Of a DNA stretch of 6,530 nt, positions 1-4,342 are shown one piece after another. The position numbers and the translations under genes are program-made. Source of the stretch: Gammaproteobacteria bacterium (lineage in GTDB: Bacteria > Pseudomonadota > Gammaproteobacteria > Enterobacterales > Kangiellaceae); assembly GCA_002401655.1 (NCBI GenBank), contig NVTT01000003.1:27103-33632 (forward strand). The letters are read 5' to 3'. Below the pieces are notes generated by a model. That model saw nothing but the letters and a program-made list of their open reading frames with translations, did no database searches and was not told where the DNA came from. Every line of letters begins with the position of its first letter. Position 1 is the first letter of the stretch.

Positions 1-87
1 AGCGTCTGATTGTTTATCGCTTTCTTGTTGACTGCAAGCGCCTACAAAAGCTAAACAAATCGCACCAGCGATGAGTCTTTTTTTCAT
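1..87 (-). CDS. Lipoprotein N-terminus (partial, runs off the left edge)
   Basis: Only the first 29 codons are present; the frame is open to the window edge. The peptide begins M-K-K-R, followed by a hydrophobic stretch (residues 5-15) and a lipobox-like V-G-A-C with Cys18. It then turns polar (S-Q-Q-E-S-D-K-Q-S-D). This is the layout of a type II (lipoprotein) signal peptide, so the mature protein is probably lipid-anchored at Cys18; Ser at +2 would favour outer-membrane sorting in gammaproteobacteria. The start is supported by an AAGGAAAA ribosome-binding site a few bases upstream on the minus strand. The functional part of the protein lies outside the window, so no role can be given. Confidence 0.75.
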   Translation of the reverse strand, partial: MKKRLIAGAICLAFVGACSQQESDKQSDA

Positions 88-124
88 ACTGTTTTCCTTA
101 TAGCTAGTAAGTATTGTTATTAAA

Positions 125-137
125 GCCCTTGAAGGGC
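125..137. repeat. Short GC palindrome upstream of the lipoprotein gene
   Basis: GCCC-TTGAA-GGGC stands out in AT-rich surroundings, about 38 bp upstream of the leftward lipoprotein start. It has no clear T-tract on either side, so it is a poor terminator. It could be an operator or a 5'-leader hairpin of the lipoprotein mRNA; nothing further can be said from sequence. The rest of 88-321 shows no gene or recognisable site. Confidence 0.3.
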
Positions 138-321
138 CAGAATTCTGTCTTTGTCGCAACATCTATAACAATTGCTGTGACAGATAGCCCTGAATAAAAC
201 CATATAAGCTAGGTAAAAGGCAAGAGATCGAAGTAGGTTCTGTGATATTAATCGTTACTAGATATGAATATTTAGGAATTTACGACTATTATTTAAAAAA
301 GCACAAAAAATTGAGTGATTT

Positions 322-759
322 ATGAGCAATAAAGTTAAAACCTATGAGTCAATTGCTGCTAGTTTATTGTTGGCATTGCCCAATCCATCTAGCGCAGATT
401 ATGAGATTAAAATTAAAATCCCTGAATTCACATTCTTAGGAGTGGGAAATCAGCCTGATTTCGCCCAAATCTTTTTAACCTTTTATCCAGGCGATAAAAT
501 CATTGAGCTCAAGGCATTAAAACAATATGTCTATCAGCTCAGAGATATCGTAGTGTCTTATGAAAGACTAATTAATATTATCTATGATCAGCTAATGGAA
601 ACGTTTGTTCCTGATCGATTAAGGCTCGTGATGAATTGCAATCCTCGTGGTGGCATTAGCTCTCATTTAACCATAGATTCAGATTGGAAGAGCCGTGGAG
701 GAGAGGATAAATACAAAGATTGGTTGGGTGCTAAAGATGAATGGATGCGTTTAGATTAA
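322..759 (+). CDS. QueF-family (preQ0 nitrile reductase-like) protein lacking the catalytic cysteine
   Basis: The 145-residue product aligns along its length with type I QueF (tunnelling-fold family; B. subtilis QueF, 165 residues, from memory), which reduces 7-cyano-7-deazaguanine to preQ1 with NADPH for queuosine synthesis. Visible landmarks are PEFT (34-37), QPDFA (44-48), the NADPH-binding QueF motif ELKALKQY (62-69), Y80-E81 at the family's His-Glu pair, and PRGGIS (108-113). The Asp (D46) and Glu (E81) of the active site are kept. However, the thioimide-forming Cys after PEFT-x-L is Gly40, the loop there is one residue shorter, and the substrate-site His is Tyr80. Normal nitrile reductase chemistry is therefore unlikely. 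No other queuosine gene is nearby. The ribosome-binding site is weak (GAGTG), but no better start exists. Family membership is strong; the function of this variant is unknown. Confidence 0.82.
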   Translation: MSNKVKTYESIAASLLLALPNPSSADYEIKIKIPEFTFLGVGNQPDFAQIFLTFYPGDKIIELKALKQYVYQLRDIVVSYERLINIIYDQLMETFVPDRLRLVMNCNPRGGISSHLTIDSDWKSRGGEDKYKDWLGAKDEWMRLD

Positions 760-769
760 ATTTTCTTTT

Positions 770-868
770 AGGGTCGGAGTCGCAACAGTCTAAATATAGT
801 ACAATATTTTTGCGCTGAGTTTCACTCTCAAATGAACCATGATGCTAACTTCGCGCGGCTCCGACCCT
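770..868. mobile_element. REP/MITE-like inverted-repeat element
   Basis: A 14-bp terminal inverted repeat, AGGGTCGGAGTCGC at 770-783 and GCGGCTCCGACCCT at 855-868, has one mismatch, which becomes a G-U pair in RNA. Between the ends are two further hairpins. CGCAA/TTGCG (781-785 with 810-814) continues into AAATAT/ATATTT (792-797 with 804-809), and TGAG/CTCA (816-819 with 827-830) follows. It encodes nothing. GGGTC(G/A)GAGTC-type ends are, as I recall, common on elements mobilised by REP-associated tyrosine (Y1) transposases in gammaproteobacteria; that link is inference, and no transposase is in the window. It sits 10 bp past the QueF-like stop and 36 bp before the stop of the opposing gene, so it may also act as a bidirectional transcription stop. 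No target duplication is evident. Confidence 0.6.
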
Positions 869-904
869 TGATAATTATCGATGACCGTTAATTCGAATTT
901 AATC

Positions 905-1270
905 CTACGGCATATGAACTTGAGAGCCAGATCCTTGTCCAGGAACCACAATTTTTGATGCCTGCTCTCTTTGATACTCCTGAATTTCCTTCATGGTTTG
1001 TTCCATTGATTCTTTAGCCGCATCGCCAAAGGCTTCAAAAGCATCCGCGAGTGATTCTGTTTTCAACTCAAAATTGAGAGGAATAGCGCCTCCTTGGGTC
1101 ATAACTTGTGTTTGACCAAAATAGGTGACAGCTCTATTAGAGTCAATTTCACCATTAGCTGTAACCGGCGTTAAAACTCTAACACTGCCTACTTTTTGAT
1201 CTGAATATACGTCTTCTTTTACTAGAGAATCAGTGTCAATTTTGATATCAGGTAATGATTGCTGGTTCAT
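905..1270 (-). CDS. Conserved hypothetical cytoplasmic protein
   Basis: A 121-residue acidic, soluble protein with no signal peptide, membrane segment or cysteine. The N-terminal half (about 8-70) looks like a small beta-rich domain: IKIDTDSLVKEDVYSDQKVG, then VRVLTPVTANGEID and YFGQTQVMT. The segment FELKTESLADAFEAFGDAAK leads into a helical, glutamate-rich stretch (about 72-107), and a short GQGSGSQ tail ends the protein. It resembles small uncharacterised cytoplasmic proteins that I recall from other gammaproteobacteria (the PVT...FGQTQ and SLADAFEAFGDAAKE segments), but I know of no assigned function. The ATG is preceded by AAGGAAC at good spacing, and the stop is TAG. It is divergent from the GIY-YIG gene, with about 90 bp between them, and convergent with the QueF-like gene. 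Confidence 0.75.
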   Translation of the reverse strand: MNQQSLPDIKIDTDSLVKEDVYSDQKVGSVRVLTPVTANGEIDSNRAVTYFGQTQVMTQGGAIPLNFELKTESLADAFEAFGDAAKESMEQTMKEIQEYQREQASKIVVPGQGSGSQVHMP

Positions 1271-1294
1271 GTTGTTCCTTATTTATTGATCGAA

Positions 1295-1324
1295 TTGATT
1301 ATTGTTTGATTTGCTAGCTATTCT
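1295..1324 (+). promoter_or_regulatory. Possible sigma-70 promoter for the GIY-YIG/SprT pair
   Basis: TTGATT (1295-1300) and TATTCT (1319-1324) are separated by 18 bp in the divergent gap upstream of the GIY-YIG frame. Each hexamer matches the consensus at four of six positions. In AT-rich DNA such matches arise often, so this is only a candidate. Confidence 0.25.
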
Positions 1325-1363
1325 AGGTTAATTTCTACTGTTGTACTAGGGGGCGGAAGAAAT

Positions 1364-1453
1364 GTTATAAAGCCAGTTAACAAAACAAGCGTTGAACTAA
1401 AAAAAGCAGATGTCAAAAGTTGGTTTGTTTATATCATTCTTTGTACCGATGGC
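1364..1453 (+). other. In-frame coding extension of the GIY-YIG gene without a standard start codon
   Basis: Read in the frame of the downstream nuclease ORF, this stretch is open (back to 1310) and encodes the missing first half of the GIY-YIG motif: S-W-F-V-Y-I-I-L-C-T-D-G directly before L-L-Y-T-G. There is no ATG, GTG or TTG in frame. Two out-of-frame ATGs lie just upstream. The ATG at 1362 has a GGAAG ribosome-binding site but reads ATG-TTA-TAA. The ATG at 1410 begins M-S-K and would continue as S-W-F-V-Y-I if the AAAA run at 1415-1418 had one more A. So either a one-base deletion (real or a sequencing error), a -1 slip on the AAA codon, or a rare start such as ATA at 1367 must be invoked. 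Confidence 0.6.
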
Positions 1454-1714
1454 TTGCTTTATACGGGTATCACAATCGATGTAAATCGACGTTGGCAACA
1501 GCATGCGGGAATTTTAAAGAGCGGCGCCAAATTTTTTAGAGCTCGAAAACCCAAAACATTGCTGTTGGTGGAGATTTTTAATGATCGCTCTAGCGCGAGT
1601 AAGCGAGAATATGAAATAAAGAAGTTATCTCGAGAAAAAAAATTATTACTAATAGAGTCTGAGATTAATCAAATTAAACAAATTAGCGATAAAACGATGA
1701 CCGATAAAAAATGA
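1454..1714 (+). CDS. GIY-YIG nuclease (UPF0213/YhbQ-like), 5' end problematic
   Basis: The frame encodes a small single-domain GIY-YIG endonuclease. YTGIT follows the V-Y-I strand encoded just upstream. The catalytic Arg lies in D-V-N-R-R-W-Q-Q-H. A central K-F-F-R-A-R-K-P-K-T-L-L-L-V-E follows, and the metal-binding Glu is in S-K-R-E-Y-E-I-K-K-L-S-R-E-K-K. A Lys/Asn-rich tail ends the protein. The only standard start in frame is TTG at 1454; it has no ribosome-binding site and would cut off the first beta strand and the GIY half, so it is probably not the true start. With the upstream segment the protein would be about 100-117 residues, near the family's usual 80-100. The stop overlaps the next ATG as ATGA, implying translational coupling with the SprT-like gene. 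Cellular role: probable structure-specific DNA nuclease, by family only. Confidence 0.75.
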   Translation: MLYTGITIDVNRRWQQHAGILKSGAKFFRARKPKTLLLVEIFNDRSSASKREYEIKKLSREKKLLLIESEINQIKQISDKTMTDKK

Positions 1715-2232
1715 AACTAAATGATTTTGAAGTATTAGTATCAAAACCCGTTTATGAAAAACTTGTTGTCGAATATGGGTTTTTAAAGCAATGGCGTATA
1801 GATTTTGATCACGCAAAGAAAAGGGCTGGTATGTGCCAACTTGAAGGTAAAAAAATTTCTTTAAGTCGACATCATATCAGCCAAAACAGTGTAGAAATGG
1901 TAACCGATACCTTGTTGCATGAATATGCTCACGCTATTGCATTTGAACTATACCAAGAACGAGGTCACGGCATTGTTTGGCAAAAAATAGCGCTAACGAT
2001 TGGTGCAAAACCTAAAGCAACCGGTCGATTTAATTTACCTGATGCACCATGGGCATTGGTTCATCAATGCCCGAAGAGCAAAAATATCGAGTTATTAGCA
2101 TATCGCTATAGACGAAACAAAAAAATCACTCAATTCTTCTTAATTGGTAAACCCGAAACTAAGGGCGAGCTCCAATATTTATCCCGAGATGAATATGAAG
2201 CGCACTTATTTTTAAAGAGCCAGACTTCTTAA
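1711..2232 (+). CDS. SprT-like zinc metalloprotease-fold protein
   Basis: The 173-residue product belongs to the SprT-like/Spartan family. HEYAH at residues 70-74 (L-L-H-E-Y-A-H-A-I-A-F) is the HExxH zinc site with catalytic Glu71. GHG (85-87), followed by W90, supplies the third histidine (His86), and IGAKP (97-101) is typical of the family. Eukaryotic relatives (SPRTN/Spartan) cleave DNA-protein crosslinks; the role of the bacterial members is less certain. Many SprT-like proteins end in a zinc ribbon with two Cys pairs. Here only H-Q-C-P-K-S-K (118-124) with a single Cys120 remains, so the ribbon has decayed or been replaced, although the tail keeps aromatic strand-like segments (YRYRR, ITQFFLIG, ELQYLS). 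Its ATG overlaps the GIY-YIG stop (ATGA), so the two are probably one operon and co-translated. It ends 33 bp from the stop of a convergent gene. Confidence 0.88.
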   Translation: MKLNDFEVLVSKPVYEKLVVEYGFLKQWRIDFDHAKKRAGMCQLEGKKISLSRHHISQNSVEMVTDTLLHEYAHAIAFELYQERGHGIVWQKIALTIGAKPKATGRFNLPDAPWALVHQCPKSKNIELLAYRYRRNKKITQFFLIGKPETKGELQYLSRDEYEAHLFLKSQTS

Positions 2233-2265
2233 AATCCACGATAAAAACAAGCAAACCAAGTAAAA

Positions 2266-2622
2266 CTAAGCCGCCACTAATCCAAAGGTAGCTACATTTG
2301 AAGCTGTTGAATTGTTTGTAAAAGGTTTAGTTGCAACAGGCAAAGGACGTCTATTTGGATTTTGCTCATTGGAGTATTGTTTAATACCCTCTATTTGCTC
2401 CATGATGGCATTAGCTTTTTCCAGCACTACTTGTCCTGCTGGCGTAATACCTGACAAGTTTTTGCCGTTACGTTCAAATATTTTAATATCAAGCTCTTCT
2501 TCTAAAAGGCGCAATTGTTTGCTCACTCCAGGTTGAGAAGTATATAGACTCTCAGATGCTTGAGTGATGTTCAAATCATTGTCTGCTATTGCTAGTATGA
2601 ACCTTAGTTGCTGTAATTTCAT
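2266..2622 (-). CDS. CysB-like LysR-type regulator, DNA-binding half only
   Basis: Residues 1-64 are a clear LysR-type winged helix-turn-helix of the CysB/Cbl subgroup: MKLQQLRFI at the start, DLNITQASESLYTSQPGVSK (16-35) as the recognition region, then LRLLEEELDIKIFERNGK and TPAGQ (60-64). Residues 65-83 are the linker helix. Homology then stops. LPVATK weakly echoes the first strand of the CysB effector domain, and the protein ends in a Thr/Asn/Ser-rich tail at residue 118, against about 320 for full CysB. No effector domain is found downstream because the SprT-like gene occupies that DNA. It cannot sense N-acetylserine-type inducers as CysB does; if expressed, it could bind or compete for CysB-like sites. 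AGGA sits at good spacing before the ATG, so translation looks intact. It may be a functional short regulator or a decaying remnant. Confidence 0.78.
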   Translation of the reverse strand: MKLQQLRFILAIADNDLNITQASESLYTSQPGVSKQLRLLEEELDIKIFERNGKNLSGITPAGQVVLEKANAIMEQIEGIKQYSNEQNPNRRPLPVATKPFTNNSTASNVATFGLVAA

Positions 2623-2671
2623 TTTCCTACCCTCTGTTTTATCGTTAATGTTTAAAGTTAAAATTATTTAT

Positions 2672-2701
2672 AAGTCATTTAAAAGTCGTTTAATGTCATT
2701 T
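2672..2701. repeat. Three phased direct repeats upstream of the short LysR gene
   Basis: AAGTCATTT (2672), AAGTCGTTT (2683) and ATGTCATTT (2693) repeat with spacings of 11 and 10 bp, about one helical turn, so they lie on one face of the DNA. They sit 50-80 bp upstream of the start of the leftward regulator gene, where an operator or activator site would be expected. Autoregulation is possible, since LysR-type proteins usually bind near their own promoters, but the DNA is AT-rich and the repeats are short. Confidence 0.4.
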
Positions 2702-2731
2702 CTGTAATTGTTGTTCTAATAATTTAATGGC

Positions 2732-2767
2732 AAAAAAAAACCTCCGAGCTTTTGGCTGGGAGGTTTT
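2732..2767 (-). terminator. Rho-independent terminator facing left
   Basis: AAAACCTCC (2737-2745) pairs with GGAGGTTTT (2759-2767); inside, AGC/GCT adds three more pairs around a short T-rich loop. The minus strand ends the hairpin in nine consecutive T (2740 down to 2732), while the plus strand has only TTTTCG, so it mainly stops leftward transcription. The rightward asd gene begins about 480 bp away and cannot be its client. It therefore marks the end of a leftward transcript that starts in 2770-3247, and it insulates the LysR-like gene. Confidence 0.8.
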
Positions 2768-2795
2768 CGTGAATTCTATTTAATTTAAAGATTCT

Positions 2796-2936
2796 TCAGG
2801 AAACCACCCGATTACAATGTCTAATTGAGATGCGGACTTGTTTAAACATTGAAATACACCAAGTACGCACAGCCATGAGCATCGAATAGCTCATAAATGT
2901 TGTGGTTGTGCGAATTGTTTTGGTGTAGGCGTTCAT
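2796..2936 (-). CDS. Possible 46-residue basic small protein
   Basis: ATG at 2936 opens a 46-codon frame ending in TGA, 29 bp before the leftward terminator begins. The peptide is Thr/Met/Arg-rich (TTTTFMSYSMLMAV at 10-23, then WCISMF at 26-31), has five Arg, two Lys and no acidic residue, and has two Cys (27 and 41). Only AAGAA precedes the start as a ribosome-binding site, and I recognise no family. Most of the frame overlaps a strong palindrome (2855-2927), so the odd composition may simply reflect RNA structure. A membrane-active small peptide is conceivable but unproven. Confidence 0.25.
   Translation of the reverse strand: MNAYTKTIRTTTTFMSYSMLMAVRTWCISMFKQVRISIRHCNRVVS
2855..2927. repeat. 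Large imperfect palindrome (hairpin)
   Basis: Three nested stems line up. TACACCAA/TTGGTGTA (2855-2862 with 2920-2927) is 8 bp and perfect. CGCACAGCCA/TGGTTGTGCG (2866-2875 with 2903-2912) is 10 bp with one G-T pair. TGAGC/GCTCA (2876-2880 with 2889-2893) closes on an 8-nt loop. Unpaired bases are asymmetric: 3 versus 7 nt between the outer stems, and 9 nt on one side of the inner stem. Such a fold is well beyond chance in AT-rich DNA. It may be RNA structure, a mobile-element hairpin or a protein-binding cruciform. Confidence 0.6.
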
Positions 2937-2940
2937 AGTG

Positions 2941-3247
2941 TTTCTTGTTTGATATCCTGTTTTTATCTATATTAAATTTTAGCTATAAAATCTTGTTTAC
3001 GTTACGGAATATTGACCTTTAGAGCACATATTTCCGCTGTTGTTGTATTTATAGCATTTTAAATTAAATAGCGTCAAGTTTTATTTCCTTTAAATCTTAT
3101 ATCTTTTTGTTATATTTTAATTGAAATGGCTAAATAATTTAAAAATATGCACTGATTGATGGGGGTATAACCACAAATTAGTAGAAATAAACGGCTAACA
3201 AACGCTAGAATTTGGTTATCTAACATTAATCACGTAATTGAATAAAA
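2941..3247. other. AT-rich gap upstream of asd with a weak inverted repeat
   Basis: I see no gene on either strand. ATAACC-AC-AAATT (3167-3179) is mirrored by AATTT-GGTTAT (3209-3219), giving 11 bp with a 2-nt bulge around a 29-nt spacer, in what is probably the asd leader or promoter region. The conserved elements of a lysine riboswitch (L box), which might be expected ahead of a lysine-pathway gene, are not evident. No promoter with both boxes convinced me. Confidence 0.35.
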
Positions 3248-4261
3248 ATGAATATTACTATCGTAGGTGCAACCGGCGCCGTTGGCATAGAGTTAATTAA
3301 GCTATTAGGATTGCGCAAATTCCCACTATCTTCGCTCACATTACTTGCTTCAGAGCGTTCCGCAGGTAGAAGGCTAGATACGCCGGTTGGAAAAGTTGAA
3401 ATAAAAGCTTTTGACAGTAAATATTTCGAAAATCAAGATATCGTGTTCTTTGCAACCAGCGGAGAGCATGCTTTAGAATATGCGCCTAAAGCCGTTGAGG
3501 CTGGGGCTGTTGTTATTGATAATTCAAGTGCTTTTAGGTTAGATCCCAATGTGCCTCTAGTGGTTCCTGAAGTTAATCCTCAAGCGGTTAAACAACATAA
3601 GGGGATCATTGCTAATCCGAACTGTTCGACTATTCAGATGGTGGTGGCACTTTATCCATTGCATCAATATTCGAAAATAAAGCGAATTATCGTATCTACC
3701 TATCAGGCGGTTTCAGGTGCGGGTCAAGATGCTATACAAGAACTTAACCAGCAATTACACGATCATATTCATGATAAAGAGATTAAAGTGAAGGCTTTTA
3801 CCAAGCAAATCGCTTTTAATGTGATCCCCCATATAGATGTATTTCAGGATAATGGTTATACCAAAGAAGAAATGAAAATGGTGAATGAAACTTGGAAAAT
3901 ATTTGATGATTCGAGTATTAAAATAACCGCAAACTGTGTGCGGGTACCGGTAATTCGAGCGCATTCTGAAGCAATCAATATTGAAACTGAAAACAAGATC
4001 ACTGAATCAAAAGCGAGAGAGTTACTTTCGAAGGTAGACAGTATTAAAGTGGTTGATGAACGTGTTAATGCGGGTTATCCCACACCGATTGATGCCAGCG
4101 AAAAAATGGATACCTACGTTGGTAGAATTAGAGAAGATATTTCCTGTGATAACGGTTTATCGCTCTGGGTGGTTGCTGATCAACTGTGGAAAGGTGCAGC
4201 GTTAAATGCTATTCAAATTGCGGAATTGCTAAACACTGAACACTTTAGGAAAAACCACTAA
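3248..4261 (+). CDS. asd: Aspartate-semialdehyde dehydrogenase
   Basis: This enzyme reduces L-aspartyl-4-phosphate to aspartate-4-semialdehyde with NADPH in the cytoplasm, the branch point to lysine/diaminopimelate, threonine and methionine. The 337-residue protein is full length. It has the nucleotide-binding loop GATGAVG (7-13), SERSAG (36-41), ATSGEHA and DNSSAFR in the NADP domain, the nucleophile Cys126 in ANPNCST, STYQAVSGAG in the catalytic domain, and the acid/base His239 in VPVIRAHSEA. NPNCSTIQMVVAL and the length of about 335 place it with the shorter ASADH class also found in Gram-positives, not with the 367-residue E. coli-type enzyme. No other amino-acid biosynthesis gene flanks it. 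The ribosome-binding site is poor, but the ATG sits exactly at the conserved N-terminus. The only related alternative would be Usg-like paralogues, which lack the catalytic residues seen here. Confidence 0.93.
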   Translation: MNITIVGATGAVGIELIKLLGLRKFPLSSLTLLASERSAGRRLDTPVGKVEIKAFDSKYFENQDIVFFATSGEHALEYAPKAVEAGAVVIDNSSAFRLDPNVPLVVPEVNPQAVKQHKGIIANPNCSTIQMVVALYPLHQYSKIKRIIVSTYQAVSGAGQDAIQELNQQLHDHIHDKEIKVKAFTKQIAFNVIPHIDVFQDNGYTKEEMKMVNETWKIFDDSSIKITANCVRVPVIRAHSEAINIETENKITESKARELLSKVDSIKVVDERVNAGYPTPIDASEKMDTYVGRIREDISCDNGLSLWVVADQLWKGAALNAIQIAELLNTEHFRKNH

Positions 4262-4281
4262 TCAATAATCAATAATCAATA
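4259..4281. repeat. Tandem heptamer repeat at the asd stop
   Basis: TAATCAA occurs three times in tandem beginning with the asd stop codon. The two extra in-frame or near-frame stops make read-through unlikely. It is probably a slippage product, and no function is evident. Confidence 0.6.
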
Positions 4282-4342
4282 CATAAAATAAAATCTAATC
4301 TAATCACAAAAACTCGATAAGTTTGTTATTTTCGCAAGGAGG

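Larger units (their letters stand above)
2732..2940 (-). ncRNA. Candidate small RNA or small-protein transcript
   Basis: A leftward rho-independent terminator with no annotated gene upstream implies a short transcript. On the same strand and within about 200 nt lies a large imperfect hairpin (2855-2927), followed by a less structured stretch and the terminator. That is the usual layout of a trans-acting small RNA. The 5' end is not fixed: I see AT-rich DNA at 2960-2990 (TAATAT and TATAGA on the minus strand) but no matching -35 box. It matches no small RNA family I recognise. The alternative is a short mRNA for the 46-codon ORF it contains. Confidence 0.35.

Noticed and set aside
125..137. 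GCCC-TTGAA-GGGC as a terminator
   Set aside because: The stem is only 4 bp, there is no T-tract, and it lies upstream rather than downstream of the leftward gene.
1362..1370. ATG-TTA-TAA as a regulatory mini-ORF
   Set aside because: A two-codon ORF with a good ribosome-binding site could be regulatory, but a one-base loss in the GIY-YIG start region explains it more simply; it is discussed under that finding.
2312..2536. Plus-strand 74-codon ORF
   Set aside because: Antisense shadow of the LysR-like gene; its peptide resembles no family, it has no ribosome-binding site, and the minus-strand frame carries clear HTH motifs.
2850..3247. Lysine riboswitch ahead of asd
   Set aside because: The conserved AGAGG-type core and the closing elements of the L box are not found, and the large palindrome ends more than 300 bp before the start codon.
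3755..3964. Minus-strand 69-codon ORF inside asd
   Set aside because: Lies wholly antisense to the well-conserved catalytic region of asd, has no matching motif, and its His/Phe/Ile-rich composition is typical of reversed coding DNA.
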